Below are positions 27,601 through 35,133 of a stretch of 64,000 bases of DNA, one piece after another; position 1 is the stretch's first letter; each line of letters opens with the position of its first letter. A program made the translations under genes and the position numbers. A model generated the notes under the pieces. It was not told where the DNA came from. It made no database searches and was given only the letters and a program-made list of their open reading frames with translations. The DNA is from an uncultured Gammaproteobacteria bacterium (GTDB lineage Bacteria; Pseudomonadota; Gammaproteobacteria; HyVt-429): assembly GCA_947259975.1 (NCBI GenBank), contig CAMYOD010000074.1, positions 62,001 to 126,000 of the forward strand. Direction: 5' to 3'.

Positions 27601-27859
27601 TTGTCGACAGGAACATGCAGCGTACAGTTCATGATGCGGTAACACGGCGCTGCTACTGTACCGACCATTCGGGCAAAGGACGGCAGGGACGACCAGGGAA
27701 TGCGCAAGGAAGCGCCCGGGGGCACACCGTCCGGGGAGGGTGCCGTCCACGTCCGAATGCAATAACTAAAATCAACGCTTCTCCTCCGTTTACGCACCGC
27801 GTCGGGGTGCGTTCCTCCGGATTACGGCCGGCCGAGGTCGACCGTAATCCACTTTTCTT

Positions 27860-27900
27860 TGGTCACAAAAGATTCACGCCTTTGTAACCCCTGTTTCACG
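27860..27900 (+). promoter_or_regulatory. PhoB-like tandem box upstream of PAP2 gene
   Basis: Four half-sites occur at exact 11-bp steps: GTCAC (27862), TTCAC (27873), GTAAC (27884) and TTCAC (27895). AATACT at 27911-27916 is a good -10 about 11 bp further on, with no -35 hexamer. This is the layout of PhoB-activated promoters. It lies about 50 bp before the PAP2 start. Confidence 0.68.
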
Positions 27901-27946
27901 GACGGTGACCAATACTTAGCTTCGTGAGCACTGCGGAGACGGCGTC

Positions 27947-28483
27947 ATGAGCGTGGCGCGAATTGAAAACTTTCTGCGCACAATCGACGAGTCCGAACTA
28001 GGCCTGTGTCTGCGGGTCAACCATACCTGTCGCCACGAGAAGGTGCAGAAATTCTTCGCTTTCGTCAGCCGCCTCGGCAACGGCGTCTTCTGGTATGCCC
28101 TCATCCTTATTCTGCCCCTGATTTACGGGGCCTCGGCTCTGCCCGCGGCTATTCATATGAGTGCGGTAGCGATTGTCGGACTACTGATTTACAAGGTGCT
28201 CAAGACGGTCACGGTGCGGCGACGACCCTTTGTCGTACATCCGGGAATACAGCTCGGCACGGCGCCGCTCGATCAGTACAGTTTTCCCTCTGGCCACACC
28301 CTGCACGCAGCATCGTTTACGGTCGTCGCCGTCGCCTACTACGGCGAACTTGCCTGGGTGTTGGTCCCCTTCAGCCTGCTCGTCGCCGCATCACGTGTCG
28401 TGTTGGGACTGCACTACCCAAGTGACGTACTGGCCGGCGCACTAATCGGCAGTACCCTCGCTGCCGTCAGTCTGGCACTCTAA
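27947..28483 (+). CDS. PAP2-family phosphatase
   Basis: A 178-residue inner-membrane phosphatase with all three PAP2 motifs: KTVTVRRRP (residues 86-94), PSGHT (114-118) and SR with LGLHYPSD (149-160). About five hydrophobic helices surround them. Such enzymes remove phosphate from phosphatidic acid, undecaprenyl diphosphate or similar lipids on the periplasmic face. In this locus phosphatidate dephosphorylation to diacylglycerol would feed glycolipid synthesis (inference). It begins the plus-strand unit PAP2-GT4-kinase behind a PhoB-like promoter. Confidence 0.9.
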   Translation: MSVARIENFLRTIDESELGLCLRVNHTCRHEKVQKFFAFVSRLGNGVFWYALILILPLIYGASALPAAIHMSAVAIVGLLIYKVLKTVTVRRRPFVVHPGIQLGTAPLDQYSFPSGHTLHAASFTVVAVAYYGELAWVLVPFSLLVAASRVVLGLHYPSDVLAGALIGSTLAAVSLAL

Positions 28484-28555
28484 CGCGTGAATCGACGTTT
28501 CTCGTCAGCCGGTGCCGACTAGGGGCGCCGGCCCGCTTCATATAGGAATCTGGCC

Positions 28556-29710
28556 GTGCGCATACTTATGATCTCCGATGTCTATTTTCCGCGCATCAAC
28601 GGCGTCTCGACGTCGATTCTCACTTTTCGCCGCGAATTTCAGGAGAACGGACATCAGGTCACCTTAATCGCGCCGGACTACGGAACCGAGAACGGGATCG
28701 ATCCCGACATCTATCGGATTCCATCCCGTTATGTGGTCGTCGATCCCGAGGACCGCATGTTGCGTTACCGCGCCATCCTTAAGCACGCCGATGAACTCAA
28801 CGGCAAGAAATTCGATATTCTGCATATCCAGACCCCTTTCGTGGCGCATTATGCGGGCCTGAATCTGGCGCGCCGCCTGGCGCTTCCCGTAGTCGAGACC
28901 TACCATACCTTTTTCGAAGAATACCTTTACAACTACGTCCGATTTCTACCGCGCAGCACCCTGCGCTTCGCCGCGCGCCGATTTTCGAGCCGGCAATGCA
29001 ACAGCGTACAGGGGCTCGTGGTGCCGTCCTCGCCCATGCTCGAGGTGTTGCGCGGCTACGGCGTAACCACACCGGCGCGGGTGATCCCGACCGGGATCGA
29101 GTTGTTACGCATCCATGGCGGTGACGGCGCCGCGTTTCGCGCGCGCCACGGGATCGAGGCGCAGCGACCCACCCTGGTGCACGTCGGACGCATCGCCCAC
29201 GAGAAGAACATCGATTTTCTGCTGCACGTGGTGAAGTCGGTACGGGAGCGTCTGCCGTCGGTATTAATGATTGTGGCGGGGGAGGGACCGGCACTGGCGG
29301 GGCTGCGCAAACTGGCCCATGCGCTCGACATCGAGGACAACGTGCTGTTCGTCGGCTACCTGTCACGGGACAACGAGTTGCTCGACTGCTATCGTGCCGG
29401 GGATGCGTTCGTATTTTCATCGCGCACGGAAACCCAGGGCCTGGTTCTACTCGAGGCCATGGCGCTCGGTGTGCCGGTGGTGTCCACCGCCGTGATGGGC
29501 ACCAAGGATATTCTCAAGGCCGGCAAGGGCGCCCTGGTGGCGGAGGAAACGATTCCTGATTTCACGGACAAGGTGACGGCAATTCTGACCGACGCGCAGC
29601 TGCGCGAGCGCTTGAGTCGGGAGGCCGGCGAATATGTAAAAGATTGGTCGGCGGAGGCGCTGGCGGACAATATGTTAGACTTCTACGAGGAAGTGATCGC
29701 CACCCACTGA
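28556..29710 (+). CDS. Family 4 glycosyltransferase (candidate diacylglycerol glycosyltransferase)
   Basis: A 384-residue GT-B enzyme. The N-terminal domain opens MRILMISDVYFPRINGVSTS; the C-terminal domain has VGRIAHEKNIDF and the E-x7-E motif in SSRTETQGLVLLEAMALG. It resembles glucosyl-diacylglycerol synthases of the Acholeplasma type, in which the sugar is added to membrane lipid. The start is GTG at 28556 after AGGAAT. It overlaps or abuts the kinase-like gene. Acceptor identity is inferred from the PAP2, PlcP and Agt-like neighbours. Confidence 0.85.
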   Translation: MRILMISDVYFPRINGVSTSILTFRREFQENGHQVTLIAPDYGTENGIDPDIYRIPSRYVVVDPEDRMLRYRAILKHADELNGKKFDILHIQTPFVAHYAGLNLARRLALPVVETYHTFFEEYLYNYVRFLPRSTLRFAARRFSSRQCNSVQGLVVPSSPMLEVLRGYGVTTPARVIPTGIELLRIHGGDGAAFRARHGIEAQRPTLVHVGRIAHEKNIDFLLHVVKSVRERLPSVLMIVAGEGPALAGLRKLAHALDIEDNVLFVGYLSRDNELLDCYRAGDAFVFSSRTETQGLVLLEAMALGVPVVSTAVMGTKDILKAGKGALVAEETIPDFTDKVTAILTDAQLRERLSREAGEYVKDWSAEALADNMLDFYEEVIATH

Positions 29711-29748
29711 CGCTGGATACCGTTTCCACCACCACCGCCGATTCCCTA

Positions 29749-30639
29749 TTGAATCCTCCGACCGCGCCGCGCCGGCGCATTCTCATCATTTACAATCCCA
29801 CCGCCGGGCGTTTTCGCCGGCGTCACTTCGCCGCGACCTTGGACGCGCTGGCGGCCGCCGGTGCCGAGGCTGTGGTACGCGAGACCCGCGGCCGCGGAGA
29901 CGCGGAGCGTTTTTCCGCCGCCGCGCGGGATTGTGATGTGATTGTCGCCGCCGGCGGTGATGGCACCATCAACGAAGTCGTCAACGGACTGCGCACCGAC
30001 GCGCCGCCACTGGCCCTGATTCCCCTGGGCACGGCCAACGTGTTGGCCGCCGAGATCGGGCTCGGGACGCAGCCGCGCGAGGTTGCCGCGGCGATTGTTG
30101 CGGGACCCGTACGGCGGGTTTACGCGGCGCGCGCCAACGAACGGCGCTTTCTGATGATGGCCGGGGCCGGGCTGGATGCCCGCGTCGTGCGCGGTGTCAA
30201 CGGTCGCCTGAAACGGTGGCTCGGCAAGGGCGCCTATGGAATAGAAACCATAGTGCAACTGCTGCGTGATGCGGGGCGCCCGTTTGCGGTCAAGGTGGAC
30301 GGCCGCGAGTACTCTGCGGCGGCGGCGGTGGCGGCCAACGGGCACTACTACGGCGGTCGTTTCGTGCTCGCGCCGGCGGCGCGCCTCGATTCGCCGGAAT
30401 TGCAGGTGTGTCTGTTCAAGCGTGCCGGGCGTTGGAATCTGTTGCGGTACACCGCCGCGGTGGTGAGTGGGCGCATCCACCGCTTGCCGGATTACGAAAT
30501 CGTGCGCGGGAAGACCATCGTCGTCGAGGGGCCGGTGACCGAACCGGTGCAGGGCGACGGCGAAATCATCGGGCATCTACCCGTACGCATCGCGCCGGAA
30601 CCCGAACCGATTTCTCTGGTGATGCCTGCCGACGACTAA
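29749..30639 (+). CDS. Diacylglycerol kinase-like lipid kinase (YegS/DagK family)
   Basis: About 296 residues with the DAGK catalytic fold: RILIIYNPTAG at the start, VAAGGDGTINEVVNG as the nucleotide-binding loop, and PLGTANVLAAEIG. The C-terminal domain ends in VQGDGEIIGHLPVRIA. Enzymes of this group phosphorylate diacylglycerol or related lipids. The start is unclear: the frame is open from a TTG at 29644 inside the upstream gene, a CTG at 29707 overlaps that gene's stop, and a TTG at 29749 is used here. In this locus it could recycle diacylglycerol to phosphatidic acid. Confidence 0.83.
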   Translation: MNPPTAPRRRILIIYNPTAGRFRRRHFAATLDALAAAGAEAVVRETRGRGDAERFSAAARDCDVIVAAGGDGTINEVVNGLRTDAPPLALIPLGTANVLAAEIGLGTQPREVAAAIVAGPVRRVYAARANERRFLMMAGAGLDARVVRGVNGRLKRWLGKGAYGIETIVQLLRDAGRPFAVKVDGREYSAAAAVAANGHYYGGRFVLAPAARLDSPELQVCLFKRAGRWNLLRYTAAVVSGRIHRLPDYEIVRGKTIVVEGPVTEPVQGDGEIIGHLPVRIAPEPEPISLVMPADD

Positions 30640-31683
30640 TCATTCGGATGCCGTCGCCACCGGTTCCGGAAGCGCGGACCGTTTCACCGCATTCGGTGCC
30701 AGGTTGGCCGCAAACTGATCGGTCGCCGCTTCCCAGGAGTGTTGCAGCGCGTAATCCCGGCAGTTCTCGGCGTCGAGCTGCAGTGCCGCCAGAGCTGCCG
30801 CGCGCAGGTCCTCGCCCAGTATGCCGGTGACACCGTTTTGCACCACATCGATGGGTCCGGTGACGGGAAAGGCCGCGACCGGCACACCGCAGGCCATGGC
30901 CTCGAGCAGCACGAGCCCGAAGGTATCTGTCCGGCTTGGAAAGACGAAGACATCGGCGGCGGCGTAGTGACTGGCCAATTCCTCGCCGAATTTGTAGCCG
31001 GTGAAGCGGACCTCCGGATACTTGCGCTTCAGCATTGGCAGATCGGGTCCGTCGCCGACGACGTACTTGGTGCCCGGCAGGGCGAGCGCGAGGAAGGCTT
31101 CCAGGTTCTTTTCCACTGCCACGCGCCCGGCGTAGATAAAAATTGGCCGGCGATCGCGCAGGAAATTCCTGGCGCGCGGCCGGAACAGATCGATATCCAC
31201 GCCCCGTGTCCAGAGCGCGACATTCCTGAAGCCATGATCCAGTAATTCCTGGCGTTGCGATTCGGTGGGCACCATGGTGCGTTCCGCCGCGGAATGGAAC
31301 CAGCGCAGAAAGGCATAGGACCACTTTTCGGGGATCGGCGCACGCATGCGCAGGTAGCGCGGAAACTGGGTGTGGTAAGAGGTGGTAAAACGAAGCCCCG
31401 CCCGCCGACAGTAGCGGCGGGCGGAGAAACCGAGGGGCCCCTCGGTAGCGATGTGAACGGCCTCGGGTGCGAAGGTGTCGAGCATTCGCCGTACCGCGGA
31501 ATAGGGGAACAGGGACAAACGGATCTCCGGATAGGTGGGCAGCGGCACGGTCCGAAACGACTCGGGTGTGACGAAGAGTACCGTGTGGCCGAGCTCGGTC
31601 AGCCCCGCACCGGTCTTTCCCAACGTGGTGACGACGCCGTTGGTCTGAGGACGCCAGGCGTCGGTGACGATCGCGATTCTCAT
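30640..31683 (-). CDS. Family 4 glycosyltransferase, Agt-like
   Basis: A 347-residue GT-B enzyme opening MRIAIVTDAWRPQTNGVVTT, with IYAGRVAVEKNLEAFLAL and the motif SRTDTFGLVLLEAMACGVPV. It is encoded with the PlcP-like phosphoesterase with a 4-bp ATGA overlap. The pairing of a PlcP-type phospholipase with such a glycosyltransferase is the known bacterial lipid-remodelling module, in which phospholipids are split to diacylglycerol and then glycosylated. The start at 31683 fits the family; a longer frame is rejected. The sugar donor is unknown. Confidence 0.86.
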   Translation of the reverse strand: MRIAIVTDAWRPQTNGVVTTLGKTGAGLTELGHTVLFVTPESFRTVPLPTYPEIRLSLFPYSAVRRMLDTFAPEAVHIATEGPLGFSARRYCRRAGLRFTTSYHTQFPRYLRMRAPIPEKWSYAFLRWFHSAAERTMVPTESQRQELLDHGFRNVALWTRGVDIDLFRPRARNFLRDRRPIFIYAGRVAVEKNLEAFLALALPGTKYVVGDGPDLPMLKRKYPEVRFTGYKFGEELASHYAAADVFVFPSRTDTFGLVLLEAMACGVPVAAFPVTGPIDVVQNGVTGILGEDLRAAALAALQLDAENCRDYALQHSWEAATDQFAANLAPNAVKRSALPEPVATASE

Positions 31684-32492
31684 GTGGCGGTGGCGGCGCC
31701 GTACTCCGTTGCGGGCACGGCCTTGACGGTCTCCTGTGAGTCCGACCAGTGGAGGATTTCGAGCGCGCCGCCGTGGTGCTCCACGAGCGCCGTGCAACTT
31801 TCCACCCAGTCGCCATCGTTGCAGTAGAGCACATCGCCGATCTGACGCATCTCGGGATGATGGATGTGGCCGCAGACCAGCCCATCGACCTTGCGCCGCG
31901 CGGCCTCATGGGCGACCGCGTGTTCGAAATTGCTGATGTGGTTGACCGCGTTCTTCACACGGTGCTTGAGGTACTTGGCCAGCGACCAGTAGGGCAGGCC
32001 AAAGCGCCGGCGCGCCAGATTGACCCAGCGATTGACGATTACCAGGAGGTCGTAGGCGCGGCTGCCGACTACGGCGACCAGCTTGCTGCACTTGATGATA
32101 CTGTCGAACTCATCGCCGTGCATGACGAGCAGGCGGCGGCCGTCATGGGTGGTGTGCACATATTCCCGGCGAATCTCCACGTTACCCAATCGCATCCCCA
32201 CGTGGTCGCGGAACGGCTCGTCGTGATTGCCGGGCACATAGATGACCTTCGTGCCACGCTTGGACTTGCCGAGAATGGTCCGAATCACGTTGTTGTGCGC
32301 CTGGGGCCAATAGAGCCCGTTCTTCATGGCCCAGGTATCGATGATGTCGCCGACGAGATAGAGGGTGTCGGATTGGGTGGACTTGAGGAACTCGAGAAGA
32401 TATTCGGCCTTACAGCCGCGAGAGCCCAGGTGAACGTCAGATATCCATATCGAGCGGTATTTCAGAGGTTTCAATGGATAAACACGCGCCAT
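31680..32492 (-). CDS. PlcP-like metallophosphoesterase (phospholipid remodelling)
   Basis: A 270-residue calcineurin-type phosphoesterase with two-metal motifs: SDVHLGSRG, VGDIIDTW, PGNHDEPF, MHGDEFD and CGHIHHPE. It is often annotated as UDP-2,3-diacylglucosamine diphosphatase (LpxH), but its place before an Agt-like glycosyltransferase and its Pho-type promoter fit PlcP, which removes phospho-headgroups from phosphatidylcholine or phosphatidylethanolamine. ATG at 32492 follows a strong GGAGGAG. Sequence alone cannot exclude an LpxH role. Confidence 0.82.
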   Translation of the reverse strand: MARVYPLKPLKYRSIWISDVHLGSRGCKAEYLLEFLKSTQSDTLYLVGDIIDTWAMKNGLYWPQAHNNVIRTILGKSKRGTKVIYVPGNHDEPFRDHVGMRLGNVEIRREYVHTTHDGRRLLVMHGDEFDSIIKCSKLVAVVGSRAYDLLVIVNRWVNLARRRFGLPYWSLAKYLKHRVKNAVNHISNFEHAVAHEAARRKVDGLVCGHIHHPEMRQIGDVLYCNDGDWVESCTALVEHHGGALEILHWSDSQETVKAVPATEYGAATAT

Positions 32493-32535
32493 ACAATCTC
32501 CTCCGCATTTTTACGGCAGAGTGTGCGGCGCGAGT

Positions 32536-32575
32536 GTTACGACGGCGGGACAAAACCCTGAAAGTTTTGTGACAG
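32536..32575 (-). promoter_or_regulatory. PhoB-like tandem box upstream of plcP-agt
   Basis: The minus strand begins CTGTCACAAAACTTTCAG, close to the Pho-box CTGTCAT-N4-CTGTCAT. Four half-sites are spaced exactly 11 bp: GTCAC, TTCAG, GTCCC and GTAAC. The box ends about 43 bp before the start codon. It strongly suggests phosphate control of the two-gene operon. Confidence 0.72.
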
Positions 32576-32582
32576 TCTTCTA

Positions 32583-32660
32583 ACCAAAGGTCGAGGAGCG
32601 AGGGACGAGGAACCAGCAACCAGGGGACCGCCTGCAATTTTAATCTTGAAACTTGTGCCT
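32583..32660. repeat. Heptad-array remnant
   Basis: Steps of the type TCGAGGA, GCGAGGG, ACGAGGA and ACCAGCA, then TCTTGAA and ACTTGTG inverse steps toward 32655. It is a short, worn relative of the arrays at 36.6 kb, between the plcP promoter and the CBS gene. Confidence 0.5.
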
Positions 32661-32700
32661 GAGCTTGGCGGCCGTGGATCGGGGCTGAATCGTGCGTAGC

Positions 32701-33162
32701 CTAAAACTCTTCTTCCTCGATCCCTTCCTCCGGCTCGGACATTTCGGCCTGTTCGAGGAGATTGATTGCCACGGCAACGAAATCCGAGTCGGTAACGATT
32801 CCCATCAGTCTGCCGTCGGTGACCACCGGCAGGCAGCCGTGTTTGAATTGCTGCAGACGCATTGCCGCCTTGCGCAGATTGGCGCCTTCGCCGATGGTCG
32901 AGAGATTCGTCGTCATGACATCTTTCAGCGGCACCGTGGATTCAAACTCCTCGCGCGCGTCCTCACCCACGTTCGACAGCTTCGAGACCGTCGCGGCCAA
33001 AATGTCACGCTGGGTAACCAGCCCCACCAGGCGATCATCATTGTCGACAATCGGAACATGGCGGATGTTCTTTTCGGTCATAAGCGTGCGCGCGGCGTTT
33101 ACCGTATCCGTATCCTGTAGCGTGTACACGTCCGTGGTCATGATTTCGTTAATACTGAGCAT
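32701..33162 (-). CDS. Tandem CBS-domain protein
   Basis: A 153-residue stand-alone pair of CBS domains (MTTDVYTLQDTDTVNAARTL and onward; second half starting near VPLKDVMTTNLSTIGEGANL). Each has the G-hVTxRD type motif: RLVGLVTQRDILA and RLMGIVTDSDFVA. Such modules bind adenosyl ligands such as AMP or ATP and act as energy sensors on partner proteins. The very acidic end (EPEEGIEEEEF) is unusual. It is monocistronic; the partner cannot be inferred from context. Confidence 0.9.
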   Translation of the reverse strand: MLSINEIMTTDVYTLQDTDTVNAARTLMTEKNIRHVPIVDNDDRLVGLVTQRDILAATVSKLSNVGEDAREEFESTVPLKDVMTTNLSTIGEGANLRKAAMRLQQFKHGCLPVVTDGRLMGIVTDSDFVAVAINLLEQAEMSEPEEGIEEEEF

Positions 33163-33294
33163 GATAGCTCCCTATGGTTTCTTCAACGCTAAGCATAACC
33201 TATTGTTTAGCGCTTCGGGCCGGCGCGCTCCTTGATCCACGTCAACAAAAGAAAGGGACAAGGAACAAGGCGCGAGGCGCAGGCTAATTCCTAC

Positions 33295-33389
33295 GTCATT
33301 CCGGGGCGGTACGCAGTACCGAACCCGGAATCCAGCAGCCCGCTACGCCCGACTGGATTCCGGATCACGCTGCGCGTGTCCGGAATGAC
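33295..33389. repeat. GTCATTCC...GGAATGAC palindromic repeat, second copy
   Basis: Starts GTCATTCCGGGGCGGTACGC and ends CCGGAATGAC with CTGGATTCCGGATCACGC inside, like the copy at 23698-23784. It lies upstream of the REP-associated transposase. Confidence 0.8.
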
Positions 33390-33500
33390 GGGTGCCATGG
33401 ACAGGCGGCTACAGGGGCTGGGCAAAACTCGGTGTGGCTCCGCCCCGGACGCGCCCGTTCGGGACCCGTCGCCACGCCACGGCATTGCGGTACTTCTCAA

Positions 33501-33521
33501 TGTCTTTGCGCCTTTGCGGCG
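33501..33521. repeat. CTTTGCGCCTTTGCGGCG repeat
   Basis: Reads TGTCTTTGCGCCTTTGCGGC; shares an 18-bp core with the copy at 40931-40958 and most of it with 23814-23842. Confidence 0.6.
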
Positions 33522-33669
33522 GGTTGTTGCGCCGGTACCGCCACCGCCGCAAGCGGTTCTCATGGAGCGGAGAAATATGCGAAACTAACAGCTGGAGCAG
33601 TTCGCCGCGACCCGGATCGGTCGCCCAGGGAATGTCCAGGAGGGACGTTCCGCACACATGGAGGTGTCT

Positions 33670-34410
33670 ATGGACAACAAGCCACGCTTTGCCGTGCCCG
33701 GGGTTCCCCAGCACGTCGTACAACGGGGCAGGGATTGCGCGCCCTGTTTTTCCCACGAGTCCGACTACTCGTTCTTTCTCGACTGCGCGCGCGATGCCGC
33801 GGTGCAGCACCTGTGCGCCGTGCATGCATATGTATTGATGCGCGATCACGTGCACTTCCTCGTCACCCCGGCGTCAGCGGAAGGAATCACACACTTCATG
33901 CGCCAGCTGCGCCGGCGCTACGCGGTCTATTACGACGGCGTGCGCGGCAATGCGGGAGTGCCGTGGGAAGGCCGTTTTCGCGCCAGCCTGGTCGAGGCCC
34001 GGGCTTTTCTCCTCACCTGCTACCGGTACGTGGAGCTCAATCCCGTGCGTGTCGGCCTGGTCGATCATCCGGGCAGCTATCGTTGGTCGAGTTACATGGG
34101 TAACGCCTTCGGTAGGCCGGATCCGGTAATTACGCCGCACTCCCTGTACCTGGAGCTCGGGTCGAGCGAATACCGGCGCCAGTGTGCCTACCGCAGCCTG
34201 TTTCAGGCACCCTTCGACGACGGCGAATTGCGCCGGATCCGCGCGGCGCTGAACCGCGAGGGCATCCTCGGTGACGATGCCTTCTGGCGGGACCGCTTGC
34301 CCGCACCCGGTTCCGTGGCGCCGCCCGTCCGGGGCCGGCGCCGGAAGCGCGACGTGGCGGCGGAGCTGGCAGCGCTGGAATCACTGCTTGCGCAAGAGCC
34401 GTGGTATTAA
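33670..34410 (+). CDS. REP-associated tyrosine transposase (RAYT), intact
   Basis: A 246-residue Y1/TnpA_REP protein: RFAVPGVPQHVVQRG at the start, the HUH metal motif as DHVHFLV near residue 60, EGRFRASLV, and CYRYVELNPVRVGLV with the catalytic Tyr near 117. GGAGG lies 6 bases before ATG 33670, favoured over 33658. A basic tail (RGRRRKRDVAAEL) ends it. RAYTs nick REP-type hairpins and are usually single-copy, domesticated genes. Several GGGGTCRGAG units and a truncated sister (18877) are in the window. The gene's own flanks carry other repeat kinds. Confidence 0.9.
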   Translation: MDNKPRFAVPGVPQHVVQRGRDCAPCFSHESDYSFFLDCARDAAVQHLCAVHAYVLMRDHVHFLVTPASAEGITHFMRQLRRRYAVYYDGVRGNAGVPWEGRFRASLVEARAFLLTCYRYVELNPVRVGLVDHPGSYRWSSYMGNAFGRPDPVITPHSLYLELGSSEYRRQCAYRSLFQAPFDDGELRRIRAALNREGILGDDAFWRDRLPAPGSVAPPVRGRRRKRDVAAELAALESLLAQEPWY

Positions 34411-34424
34411 AAGGCTTTTGGTGC

Positions 34425-34444
34425 TATCTTGACAAGTCAAGATA
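34425..34444. promoter_or_regulatory. Palindromic operator of the RHH/Doc pair
   Basis: TATCTTGAC-AA-GTCAAGATA is a perfect 9+2+9 palindrome, 22 bp before the antitoxin start, and contains a TTGACA -35-like hexamer. Binding by the ribbon-helix-helix antitoxin is the obvious guess. Confidence 0.65.
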
Positions 34445-34466
34445 TGTCAATTTCGAAGCCAGGCCG

Positions 34467-34679
34467 ATGACGACGATCAAGATCAGCTCGAAAGTGGAAG
34501 CCGCGGTTTGGGATGACCTCAAGCAGCTTGCGGAGGAATCTCATCAAAGTATTTCCGGCGTGCTCACGGAGGCGATCAGCGATTATGTGCGGCGGCGGCG
34601 GGTACGTCCGGTCGTGCTGGATCATCTCGCCGACTCCATGGAAGAAAACCGCAGCCTGGGACAGCTGCTTGCCGAGTGA
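34467..34679 (+). CDS. Ribbon-helix-helix antitoxin
   Basis: A 70-residue protein whose first 45 residues fit the ribbon-helix-helix (CopG-like) fold: TTIKISSKVEAAVWDDLKQL, then helix ESHQSISGVLTEAISDYV. The C-terminal part would mask the toxin. It overlaps the Doc gene by a few bases and follows a palindromic operator, so it is likely an autorepressor. The frame extends upstream to 34401, which would overlap the transposase gene; ATG 34467 is favoured. Confidence 0.82.
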   Translation: MTTIKISSKVEAAVWDDLKQLAEESHQSISGVLTEAISDYVRRRRVRPVVLDHLADSMEENRSLGQLLAE

Positions 34680-35055
34680 CACCGTTGCGTTTCTAACCGT
34701 CGATGAGGTCCTGGCCATACATCAGGGCCTGCTCGACAATTTTGGCGGTCCGCCGGGCGTACGTGATCTGGGTCTGCTCGAAAGCGCGCTGTTCCGCCCG
34801 CGCACGGGCTATTACCGGGACTTGGCGGAAATGGCCGCCGGCCTGTTCGAGTCATTGATCATGAATCACCCCTTCGTCGACGGGAACAAGCGCGTCGCCT
34901 TCTTCGCGACCGACGTATTCTTACGATTGAACGGCTGGAAATTTGAGGTCGAGGCGGAGCCAACTCACCGATTCCTGATCGGTCTTTTGGATGACGCCCG
35001 GTGCGATTTTGATCATCTTCTACCGTGGATCCGCGCTTCCATTCGTCGGTTTTGA
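34669..35055 (+). CDS. Doc-type toxin (Fic family, death-on-curing)
   Basis: A 128-residue protein with the Doc version of the Fic motif, HPFVDGNKRVAFFATDVFLR, and the typical N-terminal LTVDEVLAIHQGLL plus RDLGLLESALFRP. Doc toxins phosphorylate elongation factor Tu. The start is probably TTG at 34669, preceded by GGGA and overlapping the antitoxin end; no ATG fits. The RHH-Doc arrangement is a plausible type II module. Upstream frame extension inside the antitoxin gene is not homologous. Confidence 0.85.
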   Translation: MPSDTVAFLTVDEVLAIHQGLLDNFGGPPGVRDLGLLESALFRPRTGYYRDLAEMAAGLFESLIMNHPFVDGNKRVAFFATDVFLRLNGWKFEVEAEPTHRFLIGLLDDARCDFDHLLPWIRASIRRF

Positions 35056-35133
35056 TTCCGTCAAACATTGGCGCGGCCATGATCTTGCTGCAAAATGATG
35101 TCGGACGTTTCCAACCTAAAGGTTACTGAGACT

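Larger units (their letters stand above)
27535..27946. other. Divergent intergenic region with two PhoB-like promoters
   Basis: Between the GT2 gene (minus) and the PAP2 gene (plus). It has PhoB-like boxes near each gene (27580-27600 and 27860-27900) and about 250 bp of unremarkable sequence between. No ORF is credible. Confidence 0.65.
33163..33669. other. Gene-free repeat region before the RAYT gene
   Basis: Holds a short heptad-type run (33243-33282, GACAAGG/AACAAGG steps), the GTCATTCC palindrome (33295-33389) and the CTTTGCG motif (33501-33521). ORFs here are repeat-derived. The last 60 bp are the leader of the transposase. Confidence 0.75.
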
